IMG/VR virus record: IMGVR_UViG_3300037502_000790
Span: 1 to 52,392 of that record
Reading direction: 5' to 3' (one strand)
Origin: a virus
DNA length: 52,392 nucleotides
The translations under genes were made by a program, and so were the position numbers. The notes under the pieces are model-generated. The model searched no databases. It was not told where the DNA came from and saw only the letters and a program-made list of their open reading frames with translations. Shown here one piece after another: positions 17,729 to 25,361 of this stretch; position 1 is the stretch's first letter; each line of letters begins with the position of its first letter.

Positions 17729-18375
17729 TAGATTCTCCGCATCTTGACTTGCTTGCTGACACGCACGTAGCCCTTGAGCGCACGATCCCGGGCGACATTC
17801 AAGCCAGCCAAGTAGAGCGCGTTACGAGCTACCGCGAGCTGCGGGTTGGTGTACGGCTTGTCAGGGGATAAGGCCAAGCGGGAAATGGCGCCATGTCCGA
17901 TGATCTCGGCGTAGTCTTCAAAGATGACATCGTCGATTGTGGAAGATGTCCGAGTCGGCTTTAGCGCCACCCGCAAGGTGATCGCATTGGCAGCGGTTTC
18001 GTTAGGGATCGGATACACAGAGAACGAACGAGCGTCCTTCTGGGTGATCAGTCGTGGATCTTCCCGGCGAACAACCGCACCAGATATTGGGTTGTAGATG
18101 GATGGAGTATTAATCTCATCAGGACCGACTGGCTCCAGCGGTACGCCCTTGTACCAAGCTCGAATGATCTTTACGACCAGCCTGCCACTTGGCGGCTCGA
18201 AGTCGTAGTCCATGATGTTGTCGATTGCAGTGACCGGGTCGTGGTCGATCTGCAGGAGGAGGGACTTCTCGCAGAAGTCAATGATCGTGTTCTTGATCTC
18301 GTGCAGCGCCATTTCGTTGGTAGCGCCCGGCACCTGAGGTAACACGTAGTCGAGGAACGCGGTGTGTGCTGTCAT
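17728..18375 (-). CDS. Putative connector/tail protein (215 aa)
   Basis: ATG at 18375 with GGAGATGACTAA upstream. Mixed alpha/beta protein starting with helices (HEIKNTIIDFCEKSLLL) and a central beta region (SGRLVVKIIRAWYKGVPLEP). The C-terminus is basic (YVRVSKQVKMRRI). Position directly after a DUF6682-like adaptor candidate suggests a head-tail or tail-tube role. No catalytic motif. Confidence 0.72.
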   Translation of the reverse strand: MTAHTAFLDYVLPQVPGATNEMALHEIKNTIIDFCEKSLLLQIDHDPVTAIDNIMDYDFEPPSGRLVVKIIRAWYKGVPLEPVGPDEINTPSIYNPISGAVVRREDPRLITQKDARSFSVYPIPNETAANAITLRVALKPTRTSSTIDDVIFEDYAEIIGHGAISRLALSPDKPYTNPQLAVARNALYLAGLNVARDRALKGYVRVSKQVKMRRI

Positions 18376-18695
18376 TTAGTCATCTCCGCCTGAAAGCGGC
18401 TAAGCAGGGCAGCAGCTCGCCCATCTTGTGAATACTCGTCGTCGCGCAGCTCGGCACGGAAGCACACGTAGTGCGTCAGGAGCATCTGGTACGCAGACGG
18501 GAAAGGAACATTATCTCCAGCGACGTAGGTCTGTGCAGACGCCGTGTAATTGCCAAAGCGGAAATCAGGACGCAGACGAAAGCCTTCCTGAACGCCATCG
18601 TTGGCATACGAGAGAAGCTCCGGGGTCGTATAACGGACTCCCGCAGAATCATTGAGTACCACACGTACATCATTGATCACGTCTTGAAATGTCAT
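18372..18695 (-). CDS. Head-tail adaptor-like protein (DUF6682-like, 107 aa)
   Basis: Short helical protein with the pattern VINDVRVVLNDSAGVRYTTP, ELLSYANDGVQEGFRLRPDF and a C-terminal helix. This matches small phage adaptor proteins of the DUF6682 type that bind under the portal. ATG at 18695 has AAGGACC upstream; the stop overlaps the next start. Confidence 0.72.
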   Translation of the reverse strand: MTFQDVINDVRVVLNDSAGVRYTTPELLSYANDGVQEGFRLRPDFRFGNYTASAQTYVAGDNVPFPSAYQMLLTHYVCFRAELRDDEYSQDGRAAALLSRFQAEMTK

Positions 18696-19007
18696 TTACC
18701 ATAGGTCCTTCCGCGCCCAGTGATTGGCACTGAACACATCGTTCTTGGTCAGCTGACCGCTCTTGTTCTTGATCCCAGCTGAGCGTTTCAGGTAGTTCTC
18801 CCTGCGCTGCGGATCTTTGTGCTGGGTGAAGTCCTCGTAGTCTCGGTGGCCGTACTTGACCAGCTTTACCTCGTCACCCTTCTTGGCGAGCACCATCTTT
18901 TTGTGCTTACCACCCTTGGGTGCGGGTACCGGCTTGTTGAATCCCGGGAACTCGTGGCCCCGGTATTGCAACTTGCCGTTCTCTCGCTTTACGCTGGACG
19001 CTTTCAT
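18696..19007 (-). CDS. Conserved small basic phage protein (103 aa)
   Basis: The frame is open upstream, but ATG 19007 is preceded by AGGAACAAC and chosen as start. Basic throughout, with KPVPAPKGGKHKKMVLAKKG and VKYGHRDYEDFTQHKDP followed by YLKRSAGI, a pattern I associate with a small conserved protein of podovirus structural modules. Function unknown; possibly a DNA-binding virion component. Confidence 0.78.
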   Translation of the reverse strand: MKASSVKRENGKLQYRGHEFPGFNKPVPAPKGGKHKKMVLAKKGDEVKLVKYGHRDYEDFTQHKDPQRRENYLKRSAGIKNKSGQLTKNDVFSANHWARKDLW

Positions 19008-19014
19008 GTTGTTC

Positions 19015-19329
19015 CTACAGCTTGTTGTTGACATCTGGCTCAGCAACCAACTCCTCGAAGGAGTGAATGCTCCAGATCAGGTTCTCACCAGTCTCGAGGA
19101 CAGCAAGCACCTTGTCGTTCCGTGCCAGCCAACACAGTCGGGTGTAACCGGCACCACCAGTACCGAAAGCGTATCCATCACGCATGTCTCTGGCGCCGCA
19201 GTAATCGGTGCGGGTCGTGATGACCGTCCAACCACCGGCGTTGTTCGGAAAACCAGCAGCTTGTGATTCTTCTGCTGCGGAGATTCCTGTAGCAATCAAC
19301 GCAATAAATGCGGCGATTAGACGTTTCAT
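19015..19329 (-). CDS. Secreted small protein with signal peptide (104 aa)
   Basis: Starts MKRLIAAFIALIATGISAAEE, a clear Sec signal peptide with probable cleavage after the Ala-rich end. The mature protein is about 85 residues with two Cys (YCGARDM, RLCWLARND) that could form a disulfide in the periplasm. ATG 19329 has GGGGGATG upstream at good spacing. A periplasmic protein inside a virion-assembly operon is unusual; it may act on the infected cell's envelope. Function unknown. Confidence 0.75.
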   Translation of the reverse strand: MKRLIAAFIALIATGISAAEESQAAGFPNNAGGWTVITTRTDYCGARDMRDGYAFGTGGAGYTRLCWLARNDKVLAVLETGENLIWSIHSFEELVAEPDVNNKL

Positions 19330-19341
19330 CTGCATCCCCCG

Positions 19342-19587
19342 TTACCTATGCTTTGCGGTCTTCTTCGCAATCGCCTTGGGCTGCTTTGATACCTGCTTGC
19401 CCTTGGCCTTTGCTTCTCGCTTAGCCTTCGTGGTTGCCGCGTACTCAGATGGAGTAAGCGCTTTGATTGCCTTTTCGGGCAAATACCTTTCGCCAGTAGC
19501 GTCAGGTCCTTGTGTGGACGGCTTGCCGGATTTGGTGCGCCACTTCTGGTCGGTCCAATCCTTTAGCGATTTCTGGGGCTTTTTCAT
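19342..19587 (-). CDS. DUF5872-like basic protein (81 aa)
   Basis: ATG at 19587 with AAGGACTGAA upstream. Begins MKKPQKSLKDWTDQKWRTKS, then PSTQGPDATGERYLPEKAI and a lysine/alanine-rich tail. This pattern matches a small conserved family (DUF5872-like). Strongly basic, so it may bind nucleic acid. Coupled to the preceding 59-aa gene. Confidence 0.78.
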   Translation of the reverse strand: MKKPQKSLKDWTDQKWRTKSGKPSTQGPDATGERYLPEKAIKALTPSEYAATTKAKREAKAKGKQVSKQPKAIAKKTAKHR

Positions 19588-19588
19588 T

Positions 19589-19768
19589 TCAGTCCTTGTA
19601 CCCGCCGCCAGCGTCCTTGTATGCCTTGGCAAGCATCTGTGCTTTACGAGCACTCCACTCACCGGGCGAACCGCCTTTACCGCCAGCCTTGATTTCGTTG
19701 AACAGTCGCTTCCTTAGAGCTGGCTTGGTGTAGTTGCCAGCCTCATTGACCTTCGACTTTGGCTTCAT
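19589..19768 (-). CDS. DUF6321-like small basic protein (59 aa)
   Basis: A short gene with ATG at 19768 (AAGGGAAAAGCCG upstream) and TGA at 19589-19591. The product contains YTKPALRKRLFNEIKAGGKG and EWSARKAQMLAKAYK, a well-conserved small phage/bacterial pattern (DUF6321-like). It overlaps the upstream gene by 26 nt and ends one base before the next ATG. Function unknown; basic charge suggests nucleic acid contact. Confidence 0.82.
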   Translation of the reverse strand: MKPKSKVNEAGNYTKPALRKRLFNEIKAGGKGGSPGEWSARKAQMLAKAYKDAGGGYKD

Positions 19769-19967
19769 CGGCTTTTCCCTTCTTCGTCAGGACAGCTTTC
19801 GCCATAGCCTTGATGTCGTCCTGCGCGGCAACCGTCTCAGCCACTGGTTGTGCTGGCGCCTTTACTTTCGCAGGCGGCTCGTAGTCCACCATATCGTTGC
19901 GCTTCGCGAGGTTGTCGGTCCACGGGAACACGCGGCCAGTTGGTTTGTGCTTAAGTAGTTTTTGCAT
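19743..19967 (-). CDS. Small structural-module protein (74 aa)
   Basis: ATG at 19967 with GAGGATGT upstream. N-terminus MQKLLKHKPTGRVFPWTDN and a downstream DMVDYEPPAK segment form a compact motif, followed by an Ala/Lys-rich tail. Found just after the coat-protein terminator. Similar small proteins accompany coat genes in podoviruses. Function unknown. Confidence 0.75.
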   Translation of the reverse strand: MQKLLKHKPTGRVFPWTDNLAKRNDMVDYEPPAKVKAPAQPVAETVAAQDDIKAMAKAVLTKKGKADEAKVEGQ

Positions 19968-19982
19968 ACATCCTCAGAATGA

Positions 19983-20013
19983 AGAAAGGGGGAAGAGATC
20001 TCTCCCCTCCCCC
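19983..20013 (-). terminator. Rho-independent terminator after coat protein gene
   Basis: Minus-strand stem GGGGA...TCTTCCCCC around a GAGATCTC centre, followed by TTTCTTC. It lies just past the coat-protein stop codon, so it can boost coat protein relative to the downstream genes. Confidence 0.78.
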
Positions 20014-20021
20014 ATCAGGCA

Positions 20022-20963
20022 TTAAGCCTTGGCGGCGTACAGATCCACCAGAGCTTCAGGCTTCACAACCTTGTAGCCGTACACGTTCAGACCGCGAACG
20101 ATGTTGCCGAAGGTCGAAGTCGAGCGCAGGCTTTCCACGTTGGTGATCTGCGAAGCGAACGAGATCGCGTCACGGGTACCAGCGAGGAAGTGGTAGGCGT
20201 TGTCACCACCAGCAGTCACCTTGGTCAGGTTGTTCGAAACGAACAAGGTGAAGCGGTCGATCATGCCCAGCTTGCCGTTACGCAGCGGAGACACATCGTC
20301 ACCGGTCAAGTAGGCTTGACGCAGATCCGAGGACTTGAGCAGCGAAGCAAACCAAGGAGTGACAACCATCCAACGGCCATCTTCAGGCACGTTCTGCTCG
20401 TCCAGAACTTGACCGCAGTTCAGGATGTTTTCCAGAACATTGGTTGCGTCGATCTGAACAGGAGCACCAGTGGTACCGAGGTCGATGTCGCCAGAGATAG
20501 CGCCAGCAGTGGTGCCTTGGTTAGCAGCAGCAACGTCAGGAGCCACGTTGTTCAGAACGTCGCCGTCGATAGCGATCTTCATCTGCTCGGAAGCATCGTT
20601 GGTGAAGATGTCCATCAGACGAACGTCGGCCTGCACATCATCCACATCGTCAACGATGACGGAGAAGTACTTACCCTTGTCGATCGTCAGCTCGATCGGA
20701 GTGGAGGTCGGAACCTGATTCGACAGGTTCATACCCTTCTCGTAGTTCGAGATGGTGATCGTCGGGATCGAACGGATGTGGATCGTGTCGCCCTGATTCT
20801 TAATCTCGCCTTCCCAATCGTTGTTGGTGATTTCAGCGAGAACGGTGCTCTTATAAAACTTGACCTGAAGCTTGCCGCTCCAAATCTCAGGAATGAACGC
20901 TGAACCGGCAGGGTTGGCGTTGTACGAGTACTGGGGATAACCAGCGGATACTGGAACTGCCAT
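20022..20963 (-). CDS. Major capsid protein, HK97-like fold (313 aa)
   Basis: ATG at 20963 with TTAGGAG upstream. Follows scaffold and portal in order. Features of coat proteins are visible: an N-terminal arm with FIPEIWSGKLQVKFYKSTV, a spine-helix region (RLMDIFTNDASEQMKIAIDG) and late GRWMVVTPWFASLLK and FVSNNLTKV strands typical of phage coat proteins. Length 313 aa is normal for a podovirus coat. Followed by a strong terminator. Confidence 0.9.
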   Translation of the reverse strand: MAVPVSAGYPQYSYNANPAGSAFIPEIWSGKLQVKFYKSTVLAEITNNDWEGEIKNQGDTIHIRSIPTITISNYEKGMNLSNQVPTSTPIELTIDKGKYFSVIVDDVDDVQADVRLMDIFTNDASEQMKIAIDGDVLNNVAPDVAAANQGTTAGAISGDIDLGTTGAPVQIDATNVLENILNCGQVLDEQNVPEDGRWMVVTPWFASLLKSSDLRQAYLTGDDVSPLRNGKLGMIDRFTLFVSNNLTKVTAGGDNAYHFLAGTRDAISFASQITNVESLRSTSTFGNIVRGLNVYGYKVVKPEALVDLYAAKA

Positions 20964-21006
20964 TTTAATTCTCCTAACATATAGCAGTACCGCTAATACC
21001 TAAGGG

Positions 21007-21948
21007 CTAACGAATGCGCCCCTCGATCGTTGCGGCGTGGATTTCGGATTCCATCGCCACCATTTCCTTTGCTGAGATTTCACCGCGTCGAGCTGCAGCG
21101 TAGAAAGCTGCGATCTCTGGACGAGTGAAGATTCGTTTACCCGCAGGCGGCTGCACGACACGATTCGTATCGGGCGAGACCTGTGCGGCTAATGCTTGGG
21201 AATTGGGGGCGGTGCGTTGTTTCTGCGTGGCTTTCCACTTGGTAAAGAACCGCGCAACGCGCTCTGCATCCTTAGCTGCTTCTGCTTCGGAAAGGAGGTC
21301 TTGACGGGTTTTGCCTGTCAGCTCGTCGTATTCATCAAGCCACTTCAAGAAGCCTTCATCGGAGTTGATCGTTACCCAGTCAGGAGCAATGCGACCCAAG
21401 GTGTCGAAAAAGTTGACCTCTACGGACTTGGCTGTGGTCTGGTTGACCATATCCAAACGCCGTTTTAGATCTTCAATCTCCGCCTCTTTGGCTGCGACTT
21501 GCTCTTGGGCTGCTCGCTTCATAACGTCGAGCAGGTCGTCCCCGTACTTCTCTCTGTCTTCTTGGCTGATGAGTGACTGCTGCGGTTTTGCCGCCTGACT
21601 CTTCAGACTTTCCATCTGTTGCTGAAGCGCTTCGATTTGAGTGCGAAGCTCGCGGTTGTCCGCCGCTAAGCGCGGGACCTCAGCTCTGTACTTGCCCTCG
21701 ATTACCTTGTACTTGTGTTCCCATGTGTCATCCTTTTGTTGCGCGTCTGGCAGCTCACCTACTGGTGGAGCAATCGCAACGTCCGGCTGTGGAGCTGGAC
21801 TTGGCTCAGGATCTGCGTTGGGAGCAGGATCAGGTTGTGGATCAGGTACTGGTTGCGGTTGAGGATCCTCGGCAGGCTTCTCATACACCTGCTTGTGGAG
21901 TGCTTCGGCCTTTTCAGCCGCCTCTCGAACTGCGCGTGGAATTGCCAT
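21007..21948 (-). CDS. Scaffolding protein (313 aa)
   Basis: ATG at 21948 with GGAGAATTT upstream. Residues about 25-65 are a Pro/Asp/Gln-rich repeat (PQPVPDPQPDPAPNADPEP), then a long helical, charged region (about 85-170, NRELRTQIEALQQQMESLKS) predicted to be coiled coil, and a basic C-terminal part. Position immediately upstream of the coat gene and this composition are characteristic of internal scaffolds. Confidence 0.86.
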   Translation of the reverse strand: MAIPRAVREAAEKAEALHKQVYEKPAEDPQPQPVPDPQPDPAPNADPEPSPAPQPDVAIAPPVGELPDAQQKDDTWEHKYKVIEGKYRAEVPRLAADNRELRTQIEALQQQMESLKSQAAKPQQSLISQEDREKYGDDLLDVMKRAAQEQVAAKEAEIEDLKRRLDMVNQTTAKSVEVNFFDTLGRIAPDWVTINSDEGFLKWLDEYDELTGKTRQDLLSEAEAAKDAERVARFFTKWKATQKQRTAPNSQALAAQVSPDTNRVVQPPAGKRIFTRPEIAAFYAAARRGEISAKEMVAMESEIHAATIEGRIR

Positions 21949-22067
21949 AAATTCTCCATGAGCCGAATCTCGAGACGAACGGAGCCCTCGGAAGGTAGTC
22001 CGCCGATACGAGATCAGTGTTCATTACTTGCTGACTAAGACCCGGTCAGCGCGGGTTGCCCTACGGG
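21949..22067 (-). other. 119-nt leader before scaffold gene
   Basis: The longest gap in this part of the late operon. On the minus strand it can form a stem ACCCG...CGGGT and a small GCCCGTAGGGC hairpin, close to the scaffold start. It may hold a promoter or translational control for scaffold and coat; no convincing -10/-35 pair is visible. Confidence 0.3.
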
Positions 22068-22298
22068 CTAAAACTTGCGAATGGTTTCTTGCGCGTTGTC
22101 AGCTCGCTGTAGGAACTCTTGCAACAGCTGTTGGGCGCCTTGATTCCAGCGGGTTTGTACCTCGTCCTTGGAATAAGGCGTCTGTTCATTCAGCTCGTTG
22201 AGAGTCGTCCTCAGCCATTGCTTGACAACTTCAAAATGAATATCACCATCCAGAGTCGCTAAGGCTTGGATGGCTTGTTTACTTGGTTGGGTTATCAC
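22068..22298 (-). CDS. Small helical protein next to scaffold (76 aa)
   Basis: The likely start is GTG at 22298, overlapping the previous stop (TAGTG). Helical throughout: LDGDIHFEVVKQWLRTTLNE and QGAQQLLQEFLQRADNAQ. No membrane segment or catalytic motif. Placed between portal-side small genes and scaffold. Function unknown. Confidence 0.72.
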   Translation of the reverse strand: MITQPSKQAIQALATLDGDIHFEVVKQWLRTTLNELNEQTPYSKDEVQTRWNQGAQQLLQEFLQRADNAQETIRKF

Positions 22299-23035
22299 TA
22301 GCGGGATTTCAACGGGAATCTCTGGGAGTACTCACCCTCAAGCTCCTTGCGAACAGGGAACTCTTGGCTCGTCTCAGGCTTCATGTCTTTGTAGACTGCC
22401 TTGCTTCGGCGCGTCTTCTGGCGCGACTTTACTGGAGCATCGTCTTCTCGCAGCGGCTTACCCTTGATCGGCTCCGGATCTTTGAATGGGCGAACCTCAA
22501 CATCGTCGCCTCGACCTTCCATCGTCGGGTTCGAGAAGATTCCACCCTTCGGCTTGACGCCGCGATCTGCTTCATCAGCATACGTGTCAGAAACCGGTGG
22601 AGGTGTGTTGCCTTCTTCATCGAGAGTACTCATGTTGCGACCAGAGTAGTCACTCGACTGGTTGTTCGTAGGCGTCTTCATGTCACGTTCCATCTGACCG
22701 CGACCGGCGCCATACTTGTAGTACGCCTCAGAGCCCTTGCTGTCGATGTTACCCTCTTTCAGACGAGAGCCCAGACGCTTGAAGCCGTCAACGAATTTCT
22801 CGAGGCCGCTCATGTTTGAACGCTCAGCTTCACGCTCGCGGTTCGAAACCTCCAAGCCCTCACGCTTTAACTGCTCTTCGTCCGCCAACCCGCCATCGGC
22901 AAAGTTGAAGCGCATACCTTGCTGAGGCTTGACGTTCTCGGAGTGGAAAATAGGACGGCTTGTAATACCCGGCTTGGTTCTCGCTTCGCCGGTTTTTGCC
23001 GCGCTTTGGCGCTGCCAATCAGGTACGTATCCCAT
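22298..23035 (-). CDS. Hydrophilic structural-module protein (245 aa)
   Basis: ATG at 23035 chosen; the open extension upstream overlaps the preceding gene. The N-terminus MGYVPDWQRQSAAK resembles the start of the 113-aa protein upstream of terminase (MGHAPDWMRQSYGKVK), suggesting a related N-terminal tag. The rest is highly charged and probably disordered, with an ADGG element at FADGGLADEEQ. Function unknown; may be a virion-associated or assembly protein. Confidence 0.72.
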   Translation of the reverse strand: MGYVPDWQRQSAAKTGEARTKPGITSRPIFHSENVKPQQGMRFNFADGGLADEEQLKREGLEVSNREREAERSNMSGLEKFVDGFKRLGSRLKEGNIDSKGSEAYYKYGAGRGQMERDMKTPTNNQSSDYSGRNMSTLDEEGNTPPPVSDTYADEADRGVKPKGGIFSNPTMEGRGDDVEVRPFKDPEPIKGKPLREDDAPVKSRQKTRRSKAVYKDMKPETSQEFPVRKELEGEYSQRFPLKSR

Positions 23036-23037
23036 TC

Positions 23038-23223
23038 TTATTTCCCGTAATCTTGCATCGAACGACGACCAGTGCCTGACATGCCAGATGCGCAACCAGC
23101 CATCCCGCCATCAGCCATTTTCTTGGCGCCTTTGTGCATCTTCGAAACGTGCGCCTCGACTTCTTTCTTGGCGACCTTCTTCATTTTTGCCATGCCGCCG
23201 TCTGCGTATTTCTTCATCATCAT
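23038..23223 (-). CDS. Small Lys/Met-rich 'ADGG' protein (61 aa)
   Basis: ATG at 23223 with GGAGACGCA upstream. Two ADGGMA motifs (KKYADGGMAKMKK, KKMADGGMAG) flank a basic helix (KKVAKKEVEAHVSKMHKG). Short Lys/Met-rich proteins with ADGG repeats are common beside podovirus portal genes. The same ADGG motif occurs in three other proteins here. Function unknown. Confidence 0.78.
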   Translation of the reverse strand: MMMKKYADGGMAKMKKVAKKEVEAHVSKMHKGAKKMADGGMAGCASGMSGTGRRSMQDYGK

Positions 23224-23232
23224 TTGCGTCTC

Positions 23233-25350
23233 CTAGATAGAGCCATTCATAACCAACGAGCGAAGGACTTGATCCGCCATCGGCTCAGGAACTTGCCCAC
23301 CGTCTGCCATCTGCATCGGCTGCATCGTGTTTGCCATCTGCCCACCAGCTGGAGCGCCACCAGGTAGTTGCTCTTGCGGAGCCCCTAGTGCAGGCGGCAT
23401 CCCTTGCTGTTGTTGCATCTGTGACATCATCTGTTGGATCATCTCTTGAGCCATCACCTGTGCGGCAGCTTGAATCTTCTGCTGCTCGAAGGTGTTCTGG
23501 TCAGGAACGATCTTGGTTGTATCCATCTGCAGACCACGCGCAGCCTCGCGCAGCAGGTATGCCCTGCCCTCGACGCCAGTGATCTGAGAATCAATCGGAT
23601 TCGCTGTAGCCATGAGGAACTCATTGCGGCGCATCTGGAGAGTCTCTTTGTGCAGGAGACCGATCGCGCCCTTGGCTACAACTTTGAAGTCGCCCTTGAT
23701 GTAAGGATCAGGGTCGAACATCATGTTGTGCAGATATAGTCTCTGCACAATACCACTTACTATTTTATCTATGTTTGCAACAGCTTGCTTGATACCTTTC
23801 GATGCATTGTCCATAAGCATCGACAGACCACTGGCTGTGCGACCAGCGCCACTCACGGCACTGGAGCCGTAGACGTAGTTCGGAATGCCGGTGACCTCGT
23901 CGGCCTGTCGAGCGAACGTGGTGTACACGCTAAGCAGGACATCGGCGTTCATGTTCGGCTGGAAGAAACGAACAGCAGGCTGACCACCGCCAGTACGGTC
24001 GGAGGTTGTCTGCCAGATCTTCCACGGATAGATGTCGGTCAGCTCCTCGCCATCAGGCAGGCGGTCAACCGCGATCTCAGCTTGAGGGCCAGAGGCAATC
24101 CCCATGTTGTTCGCCAAGCTACGAGCTGCGGCGTTGCACATGATCTGGGTATCGCGCATGACTTCGGGTAGCGCCACACCCCAGAAGCTGTGAGGCACTT
24201 CTTCCCATGAGGAGATCTCATACGGACGCTCGCCCAGCGGATCCGGGTTCAGGATGCACTTCCAGACAATTCCGCCCGTCCACCAGAGGTTCACCTCATA
24301 GGTTTTGTCGGAGACGATCGTCTTGTCTTTGATTCCCCACTCGAGCAGCCACTCACCATTGACCGAACCCCAGAACTCCACCGTCTCAATCTCGCTGGTG
24401 TTGATCGGGAAACGAAATGGCTTACCCTCGAGGTCGCGGCGCTCACTGTCGCCTTGCAACCAGCTGCGGTAGCCTTTGCGCCCATAGCGATCGATTACGG
24501 TAGCCAGAGCATCTTCGTTGACACCCGGGGTACCGCTCATCGATTCCAAACCGACAAGGTTCAGGCGGTGACGCTGGATCAGGTAGGCGTCGTTCACGCC
24601 AGTTGAAGCCGGTGCCGGGAAGATGTCATACGGGCTGACCCGCTCCATCTCACGGACGAACTCGGTAGTCACGATCGCTTGGAAGTCTGGACCCCACGCA
24701 AGGGCTTTGCGCCGCTTGACATTTGGCCCCTTCATGACTGCCGTTGGGAACGTAACGAAGTCCGTTATGAAGTTGCGCAGCTCGTCCTTGAACTTGCCTT
24801 GGTTGAGCTGATCCTCGATCTTGTCTCCCATGCGACGGGCGGAGTCCTCAGCCTCAGCGCGCAGCTTCTGCATAATGTTGTCGTGGACTTCTTCCATGCG
24901 AGCACGGAAAGTCTCGGGGTGCAGCTCGCCACCTTCAGCAATGTATTGCTCAGCCTCAGTGCGAACCAAATCCACGATCGCCTTCTTCATCTCAGGCGGC
25001 ATCTGGGGGTTCTTGGCAGGGGTCAGATCAAAGACGCGCTCTTGCTGATTTAGCATCACATCTTTGATCCATGACTCAGCAGCGCGACATTTGACGTCTG
25101 TAAGCATCATAAATATGTCACTGCCACCGGTCTTGCGAATGTCGGCCTCGTGGTCAGGGTCGTAGACACCACGGCGTTGACGCTCGCAGCGGAGCAGGCG
25201 CTCGGTGATCTGAGTCTTGGCGGTCTTCGCCTCGTTCCAGCACTGGCGCACATACGCGGCAAGTTGCGTCTCGAAACCCGGATTGCTGATCTCGTTGCCG
25301 TCTTCCTTGATGTCTATTTCAACCGGAGGTTGTTCGTTCACATAGCTCAT
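23233..25350 (-). CDS. Portal protein, P22-like size (705 aa)
   Basis: Length and position directly after the terminase identify the dodecameric portal. N-terminal helical part (ERLLRCERQRRGVYDPDHE), then a mixed central domain with GGSDIFMMLTDVKCRAAESW and VSPYDIFPAPAST, a conserved-looking VYGSSAVSGAGRTASGLSML stem region and a Gln/Met-rich C-terminal tail (MIQQMMSQMQQQQGMPPALG). The long C-terminal tail resembles the barrel/tail of P22-type portals. Confidence 0.92.
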   Translation of the reverse strand: MSYVNEQPPVEIDIKEDGNEISNPGFETQLAAYVRQCWNEAKTAKTQITERLLRCERQRRGVYDPDHEADIRKTGGSDIFMMLTDVKCRAAESWIKDVMLNQQERVFDLTPAKNPQMPPEMKKAIVDLVRTEAEQYIAEGGELHPETFRARMEEVHDNIMQKLRAEAEDSARRMGDKIEDQLNQGKFKDELRNFITDFVTFPTAVMKGPNVKRRKALAWGPDFQAIVTTEFVREMERVSPYDIFPAPASTGVNDAYLIQRHRLNLVGLESMSGTPGVNEDALATVIDRYGRKGYRSWLQGDSERRDLEGKPFRFPINTSEIETVEFWGSVNGEWLLEWGIKDKTIVSDKTYEVNLWWTGGIVWKCILNPDPLGERPYEISSWEEVPHSFWGVALPEVMRDTQIMCNAAARSLANNMGIASGPQAEIAVDRLPDGEELTDIYPWKIWQTTSDRTGGGQPAVRFFQPNMNADVLLSVYTTFARQADEVTGIPNYVYGSSAVSGAGRTASGLSMLMDNASKGIKQAVANIDKIVSGIVQRLYLHNMMFDPDPYIKGDFKVVAKGAIGLLHKETLQMRRNEFLMATANPIDSQITGVEGRAYLLREAARGLQMDTTKIVPDQNTFEQQKIQAAAQVMAQEMIQQMMSQMQQQQGMPPALGAPQEQLPGGAPAGGQMANTMQPMQMADGGQVPEPMADQVLRSLVMNGSI

Positions 25351-25361
25351 TTATTTCCCAT

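Noticed and set aside
20190-20903. 237-aa plus-strand frame opposite the coat gene
   Set aside because: Shadow of the coat protein gene; no domain pattern or ribosome site.
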